This document shows, in pieces, positions 28,417-36,660 of a stretch of DNA of 64,000 nucleotides (position 1 is the first letter of the stretch; each line of letters begins with the position of its first letter). The stretch lies in assembly GCA_902788345.1 (NCBI GenBank), contig CADAJP010000003.1:53570-117569 (forward strand). Reading direction: 5' to 3'. The DNA comes from an uncultured bacterium. GTDB lineage: Bacteria > Cyanobacteriota > Vampirovibrionia > Gastranaerophilales > Gastranaerophilaceae. The translations under genes were made by a program, and so were the position numbers. Under the pieces are notes generated by a model. It was not told the origin of the DNA. It worked only from the letters and a program-made list of their open reading frames with translations, and did no database searches.

Positions 28417-29826
28417 CTAAAATCTAAAATAAATAAATGGATTGTATGTACTGCTTGCGATTGTTATTGTTGACAAAAAGAATAATATTAACAACCATAT
28501 ATTAATAAAGCTTTTTGCAACTTTATTTTCAACATAAATCATATTTTTAAACAGCGGAACGCTGCATAATACTGCAGCAATAAAGGTAATAATTTCTATT
28601 CTGTCAATATAGTAACCTGTTGTGTATAAAAATTCATTTGTATTTAACTGCAGTACACCAAACATATTCATCAAATAATCATATGCGTATTTCAAATTAT
28701 CTGCCCTGAATATTACCCAGCCTATGACAAATATGAATACACAATAAATATGGCGTAAAAAGTTTACATACCAAGAATGAGGTTTGTTCTCAAATTCTTT
28801 TATATTAAATATTTTTTCTAATATTATGAAAAATCCGTGCCATATACCCCAAACGACAAAAGTCCACTCAGCTCCATGCCATATACCTGTTAATAAAAAT
28901 ACAATACCTAAATTTCTTAAAGTTTTTAATTTCCCGGCTCTGTTACCGCCAAGTGAAATATAAACATATTGTTTAAACCATGTTGAAAGTGAAATATGCC
29001 ATCTTCTCCAAAACTCTGTAATTGATTTTGAAATATACGGATAATTAAAGTTTTCCATAAATTTAAACCCGAATATTAAGCCCAAACCAATTGCCATATC
29101 CGAATATCCGCTAAAATCAAAATAAAGTTGAAAGGTATAAGCCACAGAACCAAGCCATGCTATTGCATGTGAAAAATTATGCGGATCCTGAATAAATATC
29201 TTATCTGCTATTGCGCCCATAGTATTGGCTATTAAAACTTTCTTTGACAATCCGATAATAAATCTTTTTACGCCGAGATTTACTTTGTCGAAATTAACTT
29301 CTCTTGAATCGATTTGTTCTGCAACATCGTGGTATTTTACGATAGGCCCTGCTATTAACTGCGGGAATAAACAAATATACAATGCCAATTTGTATATATC
29401 CTTTTGCTCTTTACATTCTCCCCTATATACATCAATAACATAAGATAATGCCTGAAATGTATAAAAAGAAATACCTATCGGCATAATTATATCCAGTGCG
29501 TGAATATTTGAATGGAATAAATTGTTGCAATTATTTATAAGGAAATTGAAATATTTAAAGTATATTAAGAAACCTAAGTTTGCCAGTATTGTGGAAACCA
29601 AAACCAATTTTTTATGCTTATTATATTTTTGAATTCCTATTGCTCCAAAGTAATTAATAAGTATTGTTAAAAGCATTATTGCCAGATATTTTGGCTCGCC
29701 CCAGGCGTAGAAAATTATGCTTGCAAGCAAAAGTATAGGATTGTGTAATTCTTTTTTTGTTACCAGATACAATAAAAGAACTATCGGTAAAAATACATAT
29801 ATAAATGTCATTGAACTAAATAGCAT
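28417..29826 (-). CDS. MBOAT-family O-acyltransferase (AlgI/DltB type)
   Basis: The 469-residue inner-membrane protein has about ten hydrophobic segments. The MBOAT signature is clear: SYVIDVYRGE, FPQLIAGPIVKY, FQLYFDFSGYSDMAIGLG, FWRRWHISLSTWFKQYVYI and GIWHGAEWTFVVWGIWHGFF with the invariant His. Such proteins move an acyl group, usually acetyl, across the membrane to a polysaccharide O-acetyltransferase. The gene overlaps by one base with the SGNH-like partner upstream, the same pairing as AlgI with AlgJ/AlgX or PatA with PatB. Confidence 0.92.
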   Translation of the reverse strand: MLFSSMTFIYVFLPIVLLLYLVTKKELHNPILLLASIIFYAWGEPKYLAIMLLTILINYFGAIGIQKYNKHKKLVLVSTILANLGFLIYFKYFNFLINNCNNLFHSNIHALDIIMPIGISFYTFQALSYVIDVYRGECKEQKDIYKLALYICLFPQLIAGPIVKYHDVAEQIDSREVNFDKVNLGVKRFIIGLSKKVLIANTMGAIADKIFIQDPHNFSHAIAWLGSVAYTFQLYFDFSGYSDMAIGLGLIFGFKFMENFNYPYISKSITEFWRRWHISLSTWFKQYVYISLGGNRAGKLKTLRNLGIVFLLTGIWHGAEWTFVVWGIWHGFFIILEKIFNIKEFENKPHSWYVNFLRHIYCVFIFVIGWVIFRADNLKYAYDYLMNMFGVLQLNTNEFLYTTGYYIDRIEIITFIAAVLCSVPLFKNMIYVENKVAKSFINIWLLILFFLSTITIASSTYNPFIYFRF

Positions 29827-31553
29827 TATAATCTCCCATATTTTTTATCATATATATTAAAGAATGTATCCATATTTAAAAATCTTTGTAAAAATCGTTC
29901 AGCACTTTCTATAATCAAAATATCAGGTTTTTCGCCAAACAAAAAATCTTTGGTATATTTATCTATAACAAAATCGTATCCAAAACCTACAAATAGAGAT
30001 TTGACTGTATGAAAATTCTCTGCTAACAGATGTAAGTATCTTGCGTGAAAACTGTCGCCGATTATTACAACTTTCAAATTATTATCAACATTGTTATTTA
30101 TGTATTCATTAAGAAAATATGATTTTGTTTCAAACTGTACATGCTTATTAAGTTTTGACGCAGGATTCAATAATTTAATTGTATCGGCATATTTATATTT
30201 TTCATTTATATATTTTTCAGGCGGGACAGAATCTGATAATTGTTCTGTTTGAATTGTTTCAATTTCAGAACTGTTAACAGGTTTTATATTCGGATATGAT
30301 TTTTTAATTTCATTTATTATTGTGTCGTATTCAATTTTTGAGCCTAATGCATTAAGATGTGTATCGTATGGTAAGAATACCATATGCTTATCTTTAATTT
30401 TTGCCAAATTTTCATATTGCGATATTATATTAAGACCTTTGATCGTTTTTAAATCATTTTTAATTTGCTCAAGTCTTGATATATTGTTGTTCGGTCTGTA
30501 ATAATTCGGATAATATTCTGGATATATGCTTTCTTTGTCGTTTGATAATGCAATGTATAATTTTACATTATTGCTGTCACAATATTTTTTTAAATTATAA
30601 ATGTTTTGATGTACTTTATTTAGTTCTTTTTCTGATAATAAATCTTTTCTTAAGTATCTGTTGATTGAATTAAATCCTTTATTATAAGAAAAATCCGCTT
30701 GTTTATTGTATATGATGCCGTTATTTTCATAATAGTACTTTGTAAAATGCGATTTAAAATTATAATATTGATCTATATAAAAATTTCGTAGGAAAAATCT
30801 GTCATTAAACCATTCATTAAAATCTTTGCCGAAATTAAAATTAATTTCCCCATTTTCATTTATTACAGGTTTCCATTTTGCAAGAGTTCTATTTTCTTTT
30901 TGCGATATTTCCTGTGTATTAATATTACTTATAGGGATGAATAAAACTATAAAAAATATAGTCAGAAAAATTATCTCTATTCTGGATTTTTCGTGGACTG
31001 TTTTGAAATCTGCGACATAATCAGATAATTTATATGCCAGTAAATATGTTAAAACCAAAATTATAATAAAGACATAGAAATCAAAATTTATACCCGGTCT
31101 GATATTTAATGTTTCAGGATAAGTAATGGTAACATTGGTGTTTAATTTGGGCTTTATTATCAGGTTATCATTTTTAACAAATGAGTCTGCATTACTGACT
31201 TCAAATTTTTTCAAATCTTTTAGTTTATATTTGCCAACTTTTATATTTCCCAATAAAATATTATTTTCCGATTCTATATCAGTTATAACAAATCTGACTC
31301 TTTTGGGAAAATTTGACATCTTAATATCCAAATTTGCATGGGTATTTTTATCTAAATCAATTTCCTTATTTTCATTTTTGGCTTTTTCAAAATCATTATT
31401 ATCTTGTTTGTTCAAAACAACTTTTATATTACATGCACCTTTGCCCTTTATATCAAAGCTTACATGTATGGGGTCAAATATCATCCAATATTGATGCGCG
31501 GCAATTATTACCGCAATAGTTATAATTATTGATAATATTGTACGTTTTTTCAA
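29826..31553 (-). CDS. AlgJ/AlgX-like SGNH-fold O-acetyltransferase partner
   Basis: The 575-residue protein has an N-terminal hydrophobic anchor (7-25), a beta-rich periplasmic region (30-150), two more membrane segments near 158-178 and 195-212, and then the catalytic domain. That domain has an AlgX-like start (NRTLAKWKP near 245), DTHLNALGS with the His/Asp pair, and GDSFHARYL, which contains the nucleophile serine. It should transfer acetyl groups delivered by the MBOAT protein to an extracellular glycan. The extra membrane pair ahead of the catalytic domain is not in classical AlgJ. It comes before the MBOAT gene with a 1-bp overlap. Confidence 0.82.
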   Translation of the reverse strand: MKKRTILSIIITIAVIIAAHQYWMIFDPIHVSFDIKGKGACNIKVVLNKQDNNDFEKAKNENKEIDLDKNTHANLDIKMSNFPKRVRFVITDIESENNILLGNIKVGKYKLKDLKKFEVSNADSFVKNDNLIIKPKLNTNVTITYPETLNIRPGINFDFYVFIIILVLTYLLAYKLSDYVADFKTVHEKSRIEIIFLTIFFIVLFIPISNINTQEISQKENRTLAKWKPVINENGEINFNFGKDFNEWFNDRFFLRNFYIDQYYNFKSHFTKYYYENNGIIYNKQADFSYNKGFNSINRYLRKDLLSEKELNKVHQNIYNLKKYCDSNNVKLYIALSNDKESIYPEYYPNYYRPNNNISRLEQIKNDLKTIKGLNIISQYENLAKIKDKHMVFLPYDTHLNALGSKIEYDTIINEIKKSYPNIKPVNSSEIETIQTEQLSDSVPPEKYINEKYKYADTIKLLNPASKLNKHVQFETKSYFLNEYINNNVDNNLKVVIIGDSFHARYLHLLAENFHTVKSLFVGFGYDFVIDKYTKDFLFGEKPDILIIESAERFLQRFLNMDTFFNIYDKKYGRL

Positions 31554-31644
31554 AAAAACTCTCCGTCAATAAATTAAAAAGCCGAGCGTATTGTATCACA
31601 GACAAAAATGATACACAAGAAATAACCCGATTTGGTTTATTGTT

Positions 31645-32322
31645 TTATTCAATATCAAAATCAAAATAAGTATCAGGATATGGCTCGTTTTCCAGAGTGA
31701 AATGCCACCATTCTGATTCAAGTCCTTTAAAACCGGCTTTAATCATAGCGTCATGCAAAATTTTTCTGTTTTTCTTTTGCTGTTTTGTAAGTTTTTTGTA
31801 GTCAGGATGGGAAATTTCTGAAAACAAATCAAATGTTCCGCCCATATCAACAAAAGAACCGTCTTTTTTAATTATGGTCAGGTCAACCGTTGACCCTCTT
31901 GAATGACCGGATTTTTCCATAATATACAAGCCTTCAAGTAAATCGGATTTTTTCAAATCAGGATAAAATGATTTATCTCCCGGATCGTTAGGATTATTAA
32001 TCCATTCAACAAGATTATCAACAGCCTTTTGAGGTCTGTATGTATCCCATATAAAGAGCCTGTAGCCTTGTTTTCTTAAATCTTCTGCTGCAATTGATAA
32101 TGCTTTTGCACTTTCTTTTGTTAAGTATGCAATCGGTGCTTTATAACCGTTAATTTTGTTTCCCGTAAAATTGTTTGGCGAATAATATCTTATATCATAA
32201 CCTGCATCATCTATTACGGTGTAAACAGGTACAAAATCGCTTTTGTCATAAGAAATTTCTGAAGCGATTGTTATTTGTGCAAGACCCAGTAATATTAAAA
32301 TAACCATAAATAGTTTTTTCAT
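31645..32322 (-). CDS. ddpX: D-alanyl-D-alanine dipeptidase (VanX/DdpX family, M15D)
   Basis: The 225-residue protein has a signal peptide (residues 1-20) and the zinc peptidase residues of VanX: His140 and Asp147 in SGHSRGSTVD, the catalytic Glu204, and His207 in ESEWWHF; Arg96 in DTYRPQ matches the transition-state arginine. It cleaves D-Ala-D-Ala, so here it is more likely a periplasmic recycling enzyme than vancomycin resistance, since no vanH or vanA lies beside it. GGAGAG before ATG 32322 sets the start; a TTG at 32334 is not needed. Confidence 0.93.
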   Translation of the reverse strand: MKKLFMVILILLGLAQITIASEISYDKSDFVPVYTVIDDAGYDIRYYSPNNFTGNKINGYKAPIAYLTKESAKALSIAAEDLRKQGYRLFIWDTYRPQKAVDNLVEWINNPNDPGDKSFYPDLKKSDLLEGLYIMEKSGHSRGSTVDLTIIKKDGSFVDMGGTFDLFSEISHPDYKKLTKQQKKNRKILHDAMIKAGFKGLESEWWHFTLENEPYPDTYFDFDIE

Positions 32323-32495
32323 AATGCTCTCCAAATTTTAGATGTGTTACAAATTGTGCGGTAAAATGCGTTATTATTATAGCATACAGGGAGATTATTG
32401 CAATTTTTTAAATCAATATAATTAAAAACGCAAAAAAAATATTGTTTATGTTTTAATACTTTCAACACAAGTATTTATTGGTATGAGGTATTTAC

Positions 32496-33197
32496 ATGGA
32501 AGTTTCTAAAATTACATATAGTCAGCCGTTATATGTTAATAAATTATCCGGCAGACAAAATAATGTTTCACAACAAAAAAATATAACATTCGGCGGTTTA
32601 CAGCCGAGTGTAAAAAATTATGATAATGCTATAAAACAAGCTGTTAAATTTGTTTACAAAAACGATTCGGAAGCAGAAAAGAATTTTCGTGAGCTGATTA
32701 CTTCTTTCGGTGATGTTCTAAAATTTGAAAAAACATTAAAATCTTATGATGTGTTCAGTATATATAGCCAAAGAGGTTTCAGAGGGTTGTTATATGAATT
32801 TTGGAAATCTCAACCGATACAACCTGTTAAGAATTTCCTAAACGGTGATGTGACAGATCTTGTTAAGCAGGATGGCAAGCCTGTATTTCAGATAGTACAC
32901 TTTAAAGGTCTTTTGGAGAGTAAAAAATCTCCAAATGATGTAAAATTTGTTTTTATAAATCCGAAGAATGACACATCTATTCAGTTTGGCTTAAATTCAA
33001 AAGGTGAACTTGATGTATGTCAAACTGATACGGATAAAACTGTAATAACAAAATTTCATTTGGTTTCCGGTAACAGAAAATGCGTTGTTGAACAACAAAA
33101 AGATTCTAATCCTGAAACAACATATTATAATATGGATGGTTCAAAATCATTTTTCAAAAATCTTTTTAGAGGCGGAGTTGCAATAATCCCGCACTAA
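32496..33197 (+). CDS. Hypothetical protein with an N-terminal ITFGG segment
   Basis: The 233-residue protein has no signal peptide or membrane segment and no family I recognise. It opens with an unstructured polar stretch ending in KNITFGGL at about residues 29-36, then mixed alpha/beta sequence, ending in FFKNLFRGGVAIIPH. A short disordered start closing with TFGG or SFKG is something I recall from many Gastranaerophilales proteins, which would make it a lineage-type sequence. It is divergent from the dipeptidase and precedes acpS. Confidence 0.6.
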   Translation: MEVSKITYSQPLYVNKLSGRQNNVSQQKNITFGGLQPSVKNYDNAIKQAVKFVYKNDSEAEKNFRELITSFGDVLKFEKTLKSYDVFSIYSQRGFRGLLYEFWKSQPIQPVKNFLNGDVTDLVKQDGKPVFQIVHFKGLLESKKSPNDVKFVFINPKNDTSIQFGLNSKGELDVCQTDTDKTVITKFHLVSGNRKCVVEQQKDSNPETTYYNMDGSKSFFKNLFRGGVAIIPH

Positions 33198-33198
33198 C

Positions 33199-33228
33199 TT
33201 GTATAAATAAATTGTTTCGTGATAATAT
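33199..33228 (+). promoter_or_regulatory. Probable extended -10 promoter of acpS
   Basis: TTGTAT at 33199-33204 and TG-A-TAATAT ending at 33228 (spacer 18). The TGATA form is like those before manC and ilvC. Confidence 0.4.
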
Positions 33229-33267
33229 AAATGTGCTTTATAAAAGTCAGAAACTTAGGATTTATTT

Positions 33268-33633
33268 ATGAATTTTGAAAATTTTTCTGTAGGAACCGAT
33301 ATAGAAGAAATAAAAAGATTTGAAGGTAAAAATCCCGAAAAGGACAAACATTTTTTGGAGAAGATTTTTACTCCGAATGAACTCGAATATTGTTTTTCAA
33401 AAGGGTTGCCTCATTTCAGTCTTTGTGCAAGATTTTGCGCAAAAGAAGCAGTAGTCAAGGCATTGTCTTCTCATAAAATACGTGATGTTTATTATTCGGA
33501 TATAGAAATTTTAAATAACAGTGACGGCTCGCCTTATGCAGTTATAAAAAAATATCCGAAACTAAAGGTTAAAATATCCCTTTCTCATGCCAAAACATAT
33601 GCTTGTGCTACGGCAATAACTTATTATGAATAA
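33268..33633 (+). CDS. acpS: Holo-[acyl-carrier-protein] synthase
   Basis: The 121-residue phosphopantetheinyl transferase moves 4'-phosphopantetheine from CoA to the serine of acyl carrier protein. It has VGTDIEEIKRFEG at the N-terminus (Mg-binding Asp) and FSLCARFCAKEAVVKAL in the middle (conserved Glu and Lys), followed by ISLSHAKTYACA near the end. Length is typical of AcpS rather than of Sfp. pgi follows 55 bp later with its own promoter. Confidence 0.93.
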   Translation: MNFENFSVGTDIEEIKRFEGKNPEKDKHFLEKIFTPNELEYCFSKGLPHFSLCARFCAKEAVVKALSSHKIRDVYYSDIEILNNSDGSPYAVIKKYPKLKVKISLSHAKTYACATAITYYE

Positions 33634-33639
33634 AAATTC

Positions 33640-33667
33640 TTGTTTTTTTTATTTTACTATATACAAT
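33640..33667 (+). promoter_or_regulatory. Probable pgi promoter
   Basis: TTGTTT at 33640-33645 and TACAAT at 33662-33667 with a 16-bp spacer, in a T-rich tract. Confidence 0.45.
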
Positions 33668-33688
33668 AAGATAAGAGAGTAGGGATTG

Positions 33689-35077
33689 ATGATAAAATTA
33701 GACCTAAGAAAAGCTGATTATAGTGCTGTCGGGCCTGAAAACGGATTGAATATATCCGAGGAATTTGGAGCGTATTCAGAAAGAATTGCCCAGATAATTG
33801 ACGATTTTAATAAAAGAAAAAATAAAGCAGGTCAGGGACTTCAGTGGATGAATCTTGGATATAGTGAAGAAACTGCCTGGTATGTTAAAGAGTATGCAGC
33901 TTTAGTTGAAAACAGATTTGAAAATGTGCTTGTTCTTGGCATTGGCGGTTCGGCTCTTGGGGGAATTGCAGTTACGCATGCTCTGTTAAGACCGTATTGG
34001 AATTTACTTTCCGAAGAACAAAGAAACGGTTATCCGAAAATTTTCTTTTTGGATAATGTTGATCCTGATGAAATGAATGCTCTTTTGGATATTTTGGATT
34101 TAAAAAAGACGCTTGTTAATGTTATTACCAAATCCGGTGATACGGCTGAAACAATGGCTCAGTTTATGATTTTGAAAAATCGTCTTGAAGAAGAACTCGG
34201 AGATGATTACAGAAAAAATATAGTTGCAACAACCGATAAAAGAACGGGGATTTTGCGTCAGATAGCAGAACAGGAAGGGTATAAAACTTTTGTTGTTCCC
34301 GATGATGTCGGCGGTCGTTATTCTGTATTTTCTGCCGTTGGCTTGCTTCCTTTTGCACTTGTGGGAATTGATATAGATGAAATTACTGCAGGGGTAAAAG
34401 ATATGGATGTTGCGCTGAAAAATCCTGATATTTCCCAAAATATTGCAGCGCAAAATGCTTTGGTTCACTATTTGATGGATACAAAACTCGGTAAAAGTAT
34501 TACAGTAATGATGCCTTATTCAAGCAGGCTGAAATATGTCGGGGATTGGTTTGTTCAGTTGTGGGCGGAATCCTTGGGTAAGAAAAAATATGCTGATAAT
34601 ATACAAATGAATATAGGTGCTACTCCTCTAAAGGCTTTAGGTGCGACAGACCAGCACTCACTGGCTCAGCTTTTTAATGAAGGGCCGAATAATAAGTTAA
34701 TAAATTTTATCCGTGTAGAAAAGTATGATTGCGAATTGAATATACCAAAGATTTTTGAATATACGGGAATTGGTTATCTTGGCGGAAAGACCATGAATGA
34801 TTTGATGAATGCTGAAGCAGATTCTACAAAGGCTGCGTTGTGTGATTTTTCAAGACCAAGCGTAACAATTACTTTGCCGAAAATTGATGGCTATCATGTT
34901 GCACAGTTATTATATATGCTTGAAGTTCAGACTGCAATAGCGGGGGCTTTATATGAGATTGACCCGTTTGATCAGCCGTCTGTGGAACTTGCAAGAAATT
35001 ATACCTACGCACTTATGGGCAGGGTGGGTTACGAAGAATCTGCAAAATCTCTTCAGGAAAAAATGATGATTTCGTAG
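33689..35077 (+). CDS. pgi: Glucose-6-phosphate isomerase
   Basis: The 462-residue enzyme interconverts glucose-6-P and fructose-6-P, feeding manC and glycolysis. SIS-fold signatures are present: VLVLGIGGSALGG, ITKSGDTAETMAQFMIL, and the GATDQHSLAQLFNEGPNNK segment with the catalytic Glu/His region. It belongs to the shorter bacterial PGI group. AGGG before ATG 33689 supports this start over the adjoining TTG at 33686. The stop lies at the edge of the next gene's promoter. Confidence 0.95.
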   Translation: MIKLDLRKADYSAVGPENGLNISEEFGAYSERIAQIIDDFNKRKNKAGQGLQWMNLGYSEETAWYVKEYAALVENRFENVLVLGIGGSALGGIAVTHALLRPYWNLLSEEQRNGYPKIFFLDNVDPDEMNALLDILDLKKTLVNVITKSGDTAETMAQFMILKNRLEEELGDDYRKNIVATTDKRTGILRQIAEQEGYKTFVVPDDVGGRYSVFSAVGLLPFALVGIDIDEITAGVKDMDVALKNPDISQNIAAQNALVHYLMDTKLGKSITVMMPYSSRLKYVGDWFVQLWAESLGKKKYADNIQMNIGATPLKALGATDQHSLAQLFNEGPNNKLINFIRVEKYDCELNIPKIFEYTGIGYLGGKTMNDLMNAEADSTKAALCDFSRPSVTITLPKIDGYHVAQLLYMLEVQTAIAGALYEIDPFDQPSVELARNYTYALMGRVGYEESAKSLQEKMMIS

Positions 35078-35078
35078 C

Positions 35079-35111
35079 TTGACATAATTATTTGTATTAT
35101 TAAATAATTAT
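35079..35111 (+). promoter_or_regulatory. Promoter covered by a 10-bp inverted repeat
   Basis: A consensus TTGACA lies at 35079-35084, with TAAATA at 35101-35106 after 16 bp. A perfect inverted repeat, 35084-35093 with 35102-35111, spans the core promoter. This could be an operator or simply an AT-rich hairpin. Confidence 0.4.
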
Positions 35112-35112
35112 T

Positions 35113-35601
35113 ATGATGAAGAGAATTATTTTATTATTTTTTATATTGTTATCGGGATTTGGCACAAATGTTGCATTTGCCGAAGAAACAAAATTGCTTA
35201 CGGCTGAAATTTCTATGGTGCCGAATAACTTTTATGGCACTTGGCGTGTTGTTTCAAAGATGAGTAATAGCAATTCAACAATTTTTAAAGAAAAAAGTTT
35301 GGATATATGGAACTTATCACGCACAGGTGACGTCATAACATTATGTAACCTCTTTAATGGTGCAACTGCACAAATTACCGTAAGTGAAGCGGATAAAAAG
35401 CATGTAGTTTTCACAAAATACGGTAAACAAAAAGATAAAGAGCTTGTTGACAGAGTAGAAATCAGTATAAAAGGAGATAGTTTTGAGGGTGTAGATAAAA
35501 TAATGTTAAAGACTTATGTTGATGGTAAAATAGTTAAAACAGAGTCCGCCAAATATCATATAACAGGGGAGAAAATAGGCGGCGGAAATATTATAGAATA
35601 A
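35113..35601 (+). CDS. Small exported protein of unknown function
   Basis: The 162-residue protein begins with a clear signal peptide (hydrophobic residues 5-22, AFA cleavage site near 28). The mature part is beta-rich, with WRVVSKMSNSN, ITLCNLFNGATAQITV and many alternating hydrophobic strands; a small beta-sandwich or barrel is likely. I do not recognise the family. Two adjacent ATGs (35113, 35116) could start it. It ends 23 bp before trxB. Confidence 0.7.
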   Translation: MMKRIILLFFILLSGFGTNVAFAEETKLLTAEISMVPNNFYGTWRVVSKMSNSNSTIFKEKSLDIWNLSRTGDVITLCNLFNGATAQITVSEADKKHVVFTKYGKQKDKELVDRVEISIKGDSFEGVDKIMLKTYVDGKIVKTESAKYHITGEKIGGGNIIE

Positions 35602-35624
35602 AAGAGTTTAGGGGAAAATAAATA

Positions 35625-36563
35625 ATGGAAAAATTCAAATTTGATACCGTCATATTAGGGGGCGGTCCGGCAGGGTTTAGTGCCGGAATATATGCAGCAC
35701 GCGGGGCTGTTTCTACTGCAATTGTAGATATCAGTATGCTGGGCGGTCAGCCGTCAAATTATTTGGAGCTTGAAAATTATCCTGCAATGAAAAGAATCGG
35801 CGGATATGATTTAATGGAAAAATTTGAAGAGCATGCCGATATGTTTGGGGTGCAAAAGTTTCCTATGCAGGAAATTGAAAGTGTAGATTTATTATCAAAT
35901 CCAAAAGTTATAAAAACAAAAGAAGCAGAATTTGAAGCAAAAACCGTAATAATTGCAACCGGTGCAAGCCCTATGAAATTAGGGGTAAAAGGTGAACAAG
36001 AATTTGTCGGCAGAGGGGTAAGCTACTGTGCCGTATGTGATGGTTCGTTTTATCAGGATAAGGTTGTTGCTGTTGTCGGAGGCGGAAATTCTGCGGTTGA
36101 AGAAGCTATGTATCTGACAAAATTTGCGTCAAAAGTATATCTGATTCACAGGAGAAATGAATTAAGAGCAGACAAGATTATTCAGCAAAGAGCATTTAAT
36201 AATGAAAAAATGGAATTTGTGTGGGATTCTGTGGTAGAAGAAATAAACGGAACGGATACTGTTGAAAATGTTGTTCTTAAAAATGTAAAAACCGGTGAAT
36301 TTTCTAATTTGAAAATAGACGGAATATTTCCATATATTGGGATGAATCCGAATGTTGAAAATATAAACGGTCAAATCGAACAGGATTCAAGAGGTTTTAT
36401 TATTACTGATGAAACAATGAAAACCTCTGTTGACGGGGTGTATGCAATCGGTGATGTTCGTAATACTCCGTTAAGGCAGGTTATTACTGCCGCATCGGAC
36501 GGTGCAATTGGTGCTGTTTATGCTGTAAAATATATAGAAACTTTAAAAGAGGTAACTGTATAA
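35625..36563 (+). CDS. trxB: Thioredoxin reductase
   Basis: The 312-residue NADPH-dependent flavoprotein has the FAD motif ILGGGPAGFSAGIYAARG, the redox pair Cys135-Ala-Val-Cys138, the NADPH-binding VVGGGNSAVEEA, and a C-terminal GVYAIGDVRNTPLRQ that binds FAD. It keeps thioredoxin reduced in the cytoplasm. It lies downstream of a small exported protein and may share its transcript. Confidence 0.95.
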   Translation: MEKFKFDTVILGGGPAGFSAGIYAARGAVSTAIVDISMLGGQPSNYLELENYPAMKRIGGYDLMEKFEEHADMFGVQKFPMQEIESVDLLSNPKVIKTKEAEFEAKTVIIATGASPMKLGVKGEQEFVGRGVSYCAVCDGSFYQDKVVAVVGGGNSAVEEAMYLTKFASKVYLIHRRNELRADKIIQQRAFNNEKMEFVWDSVVEEINGTDTVENVVLKNVKTGEFSNLKIDGIFPYIGMNPNVENINGQIEQDSRGFIITDETMKTSVDGVYAIGDVRNTPLRQVITAASDGAIGAVYAVKYIETLKEVTV

Positions 36564-36615
36564 TACGCAAATTCTACCCTAAATATTGTTACAATTAACC
36601 TTGTGTGTATATACA

Positions 36616-36621
36616 TATAAT
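36616..36621 (+). promoter_or_regulatory. -10 element before the TPR gene
   Basis: TATAAT at 36616-36621, 39 nt before the ATG; no good -35 at normal spacing. Confidence 0.35.
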
Positions 36622-36660
36622 AAAAATTGTAATAAAATATTTTAGGTGAAGGGAGCAAAT

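Noticed and set aside
31645..32322. Vancomycin-resistance role for the VanX-type gene
   Set aside because: vanH, vanA-type ligase and vanRS are absent nearby; a diderm is also not a usual target, so peptidoglycan recycling is simpler.
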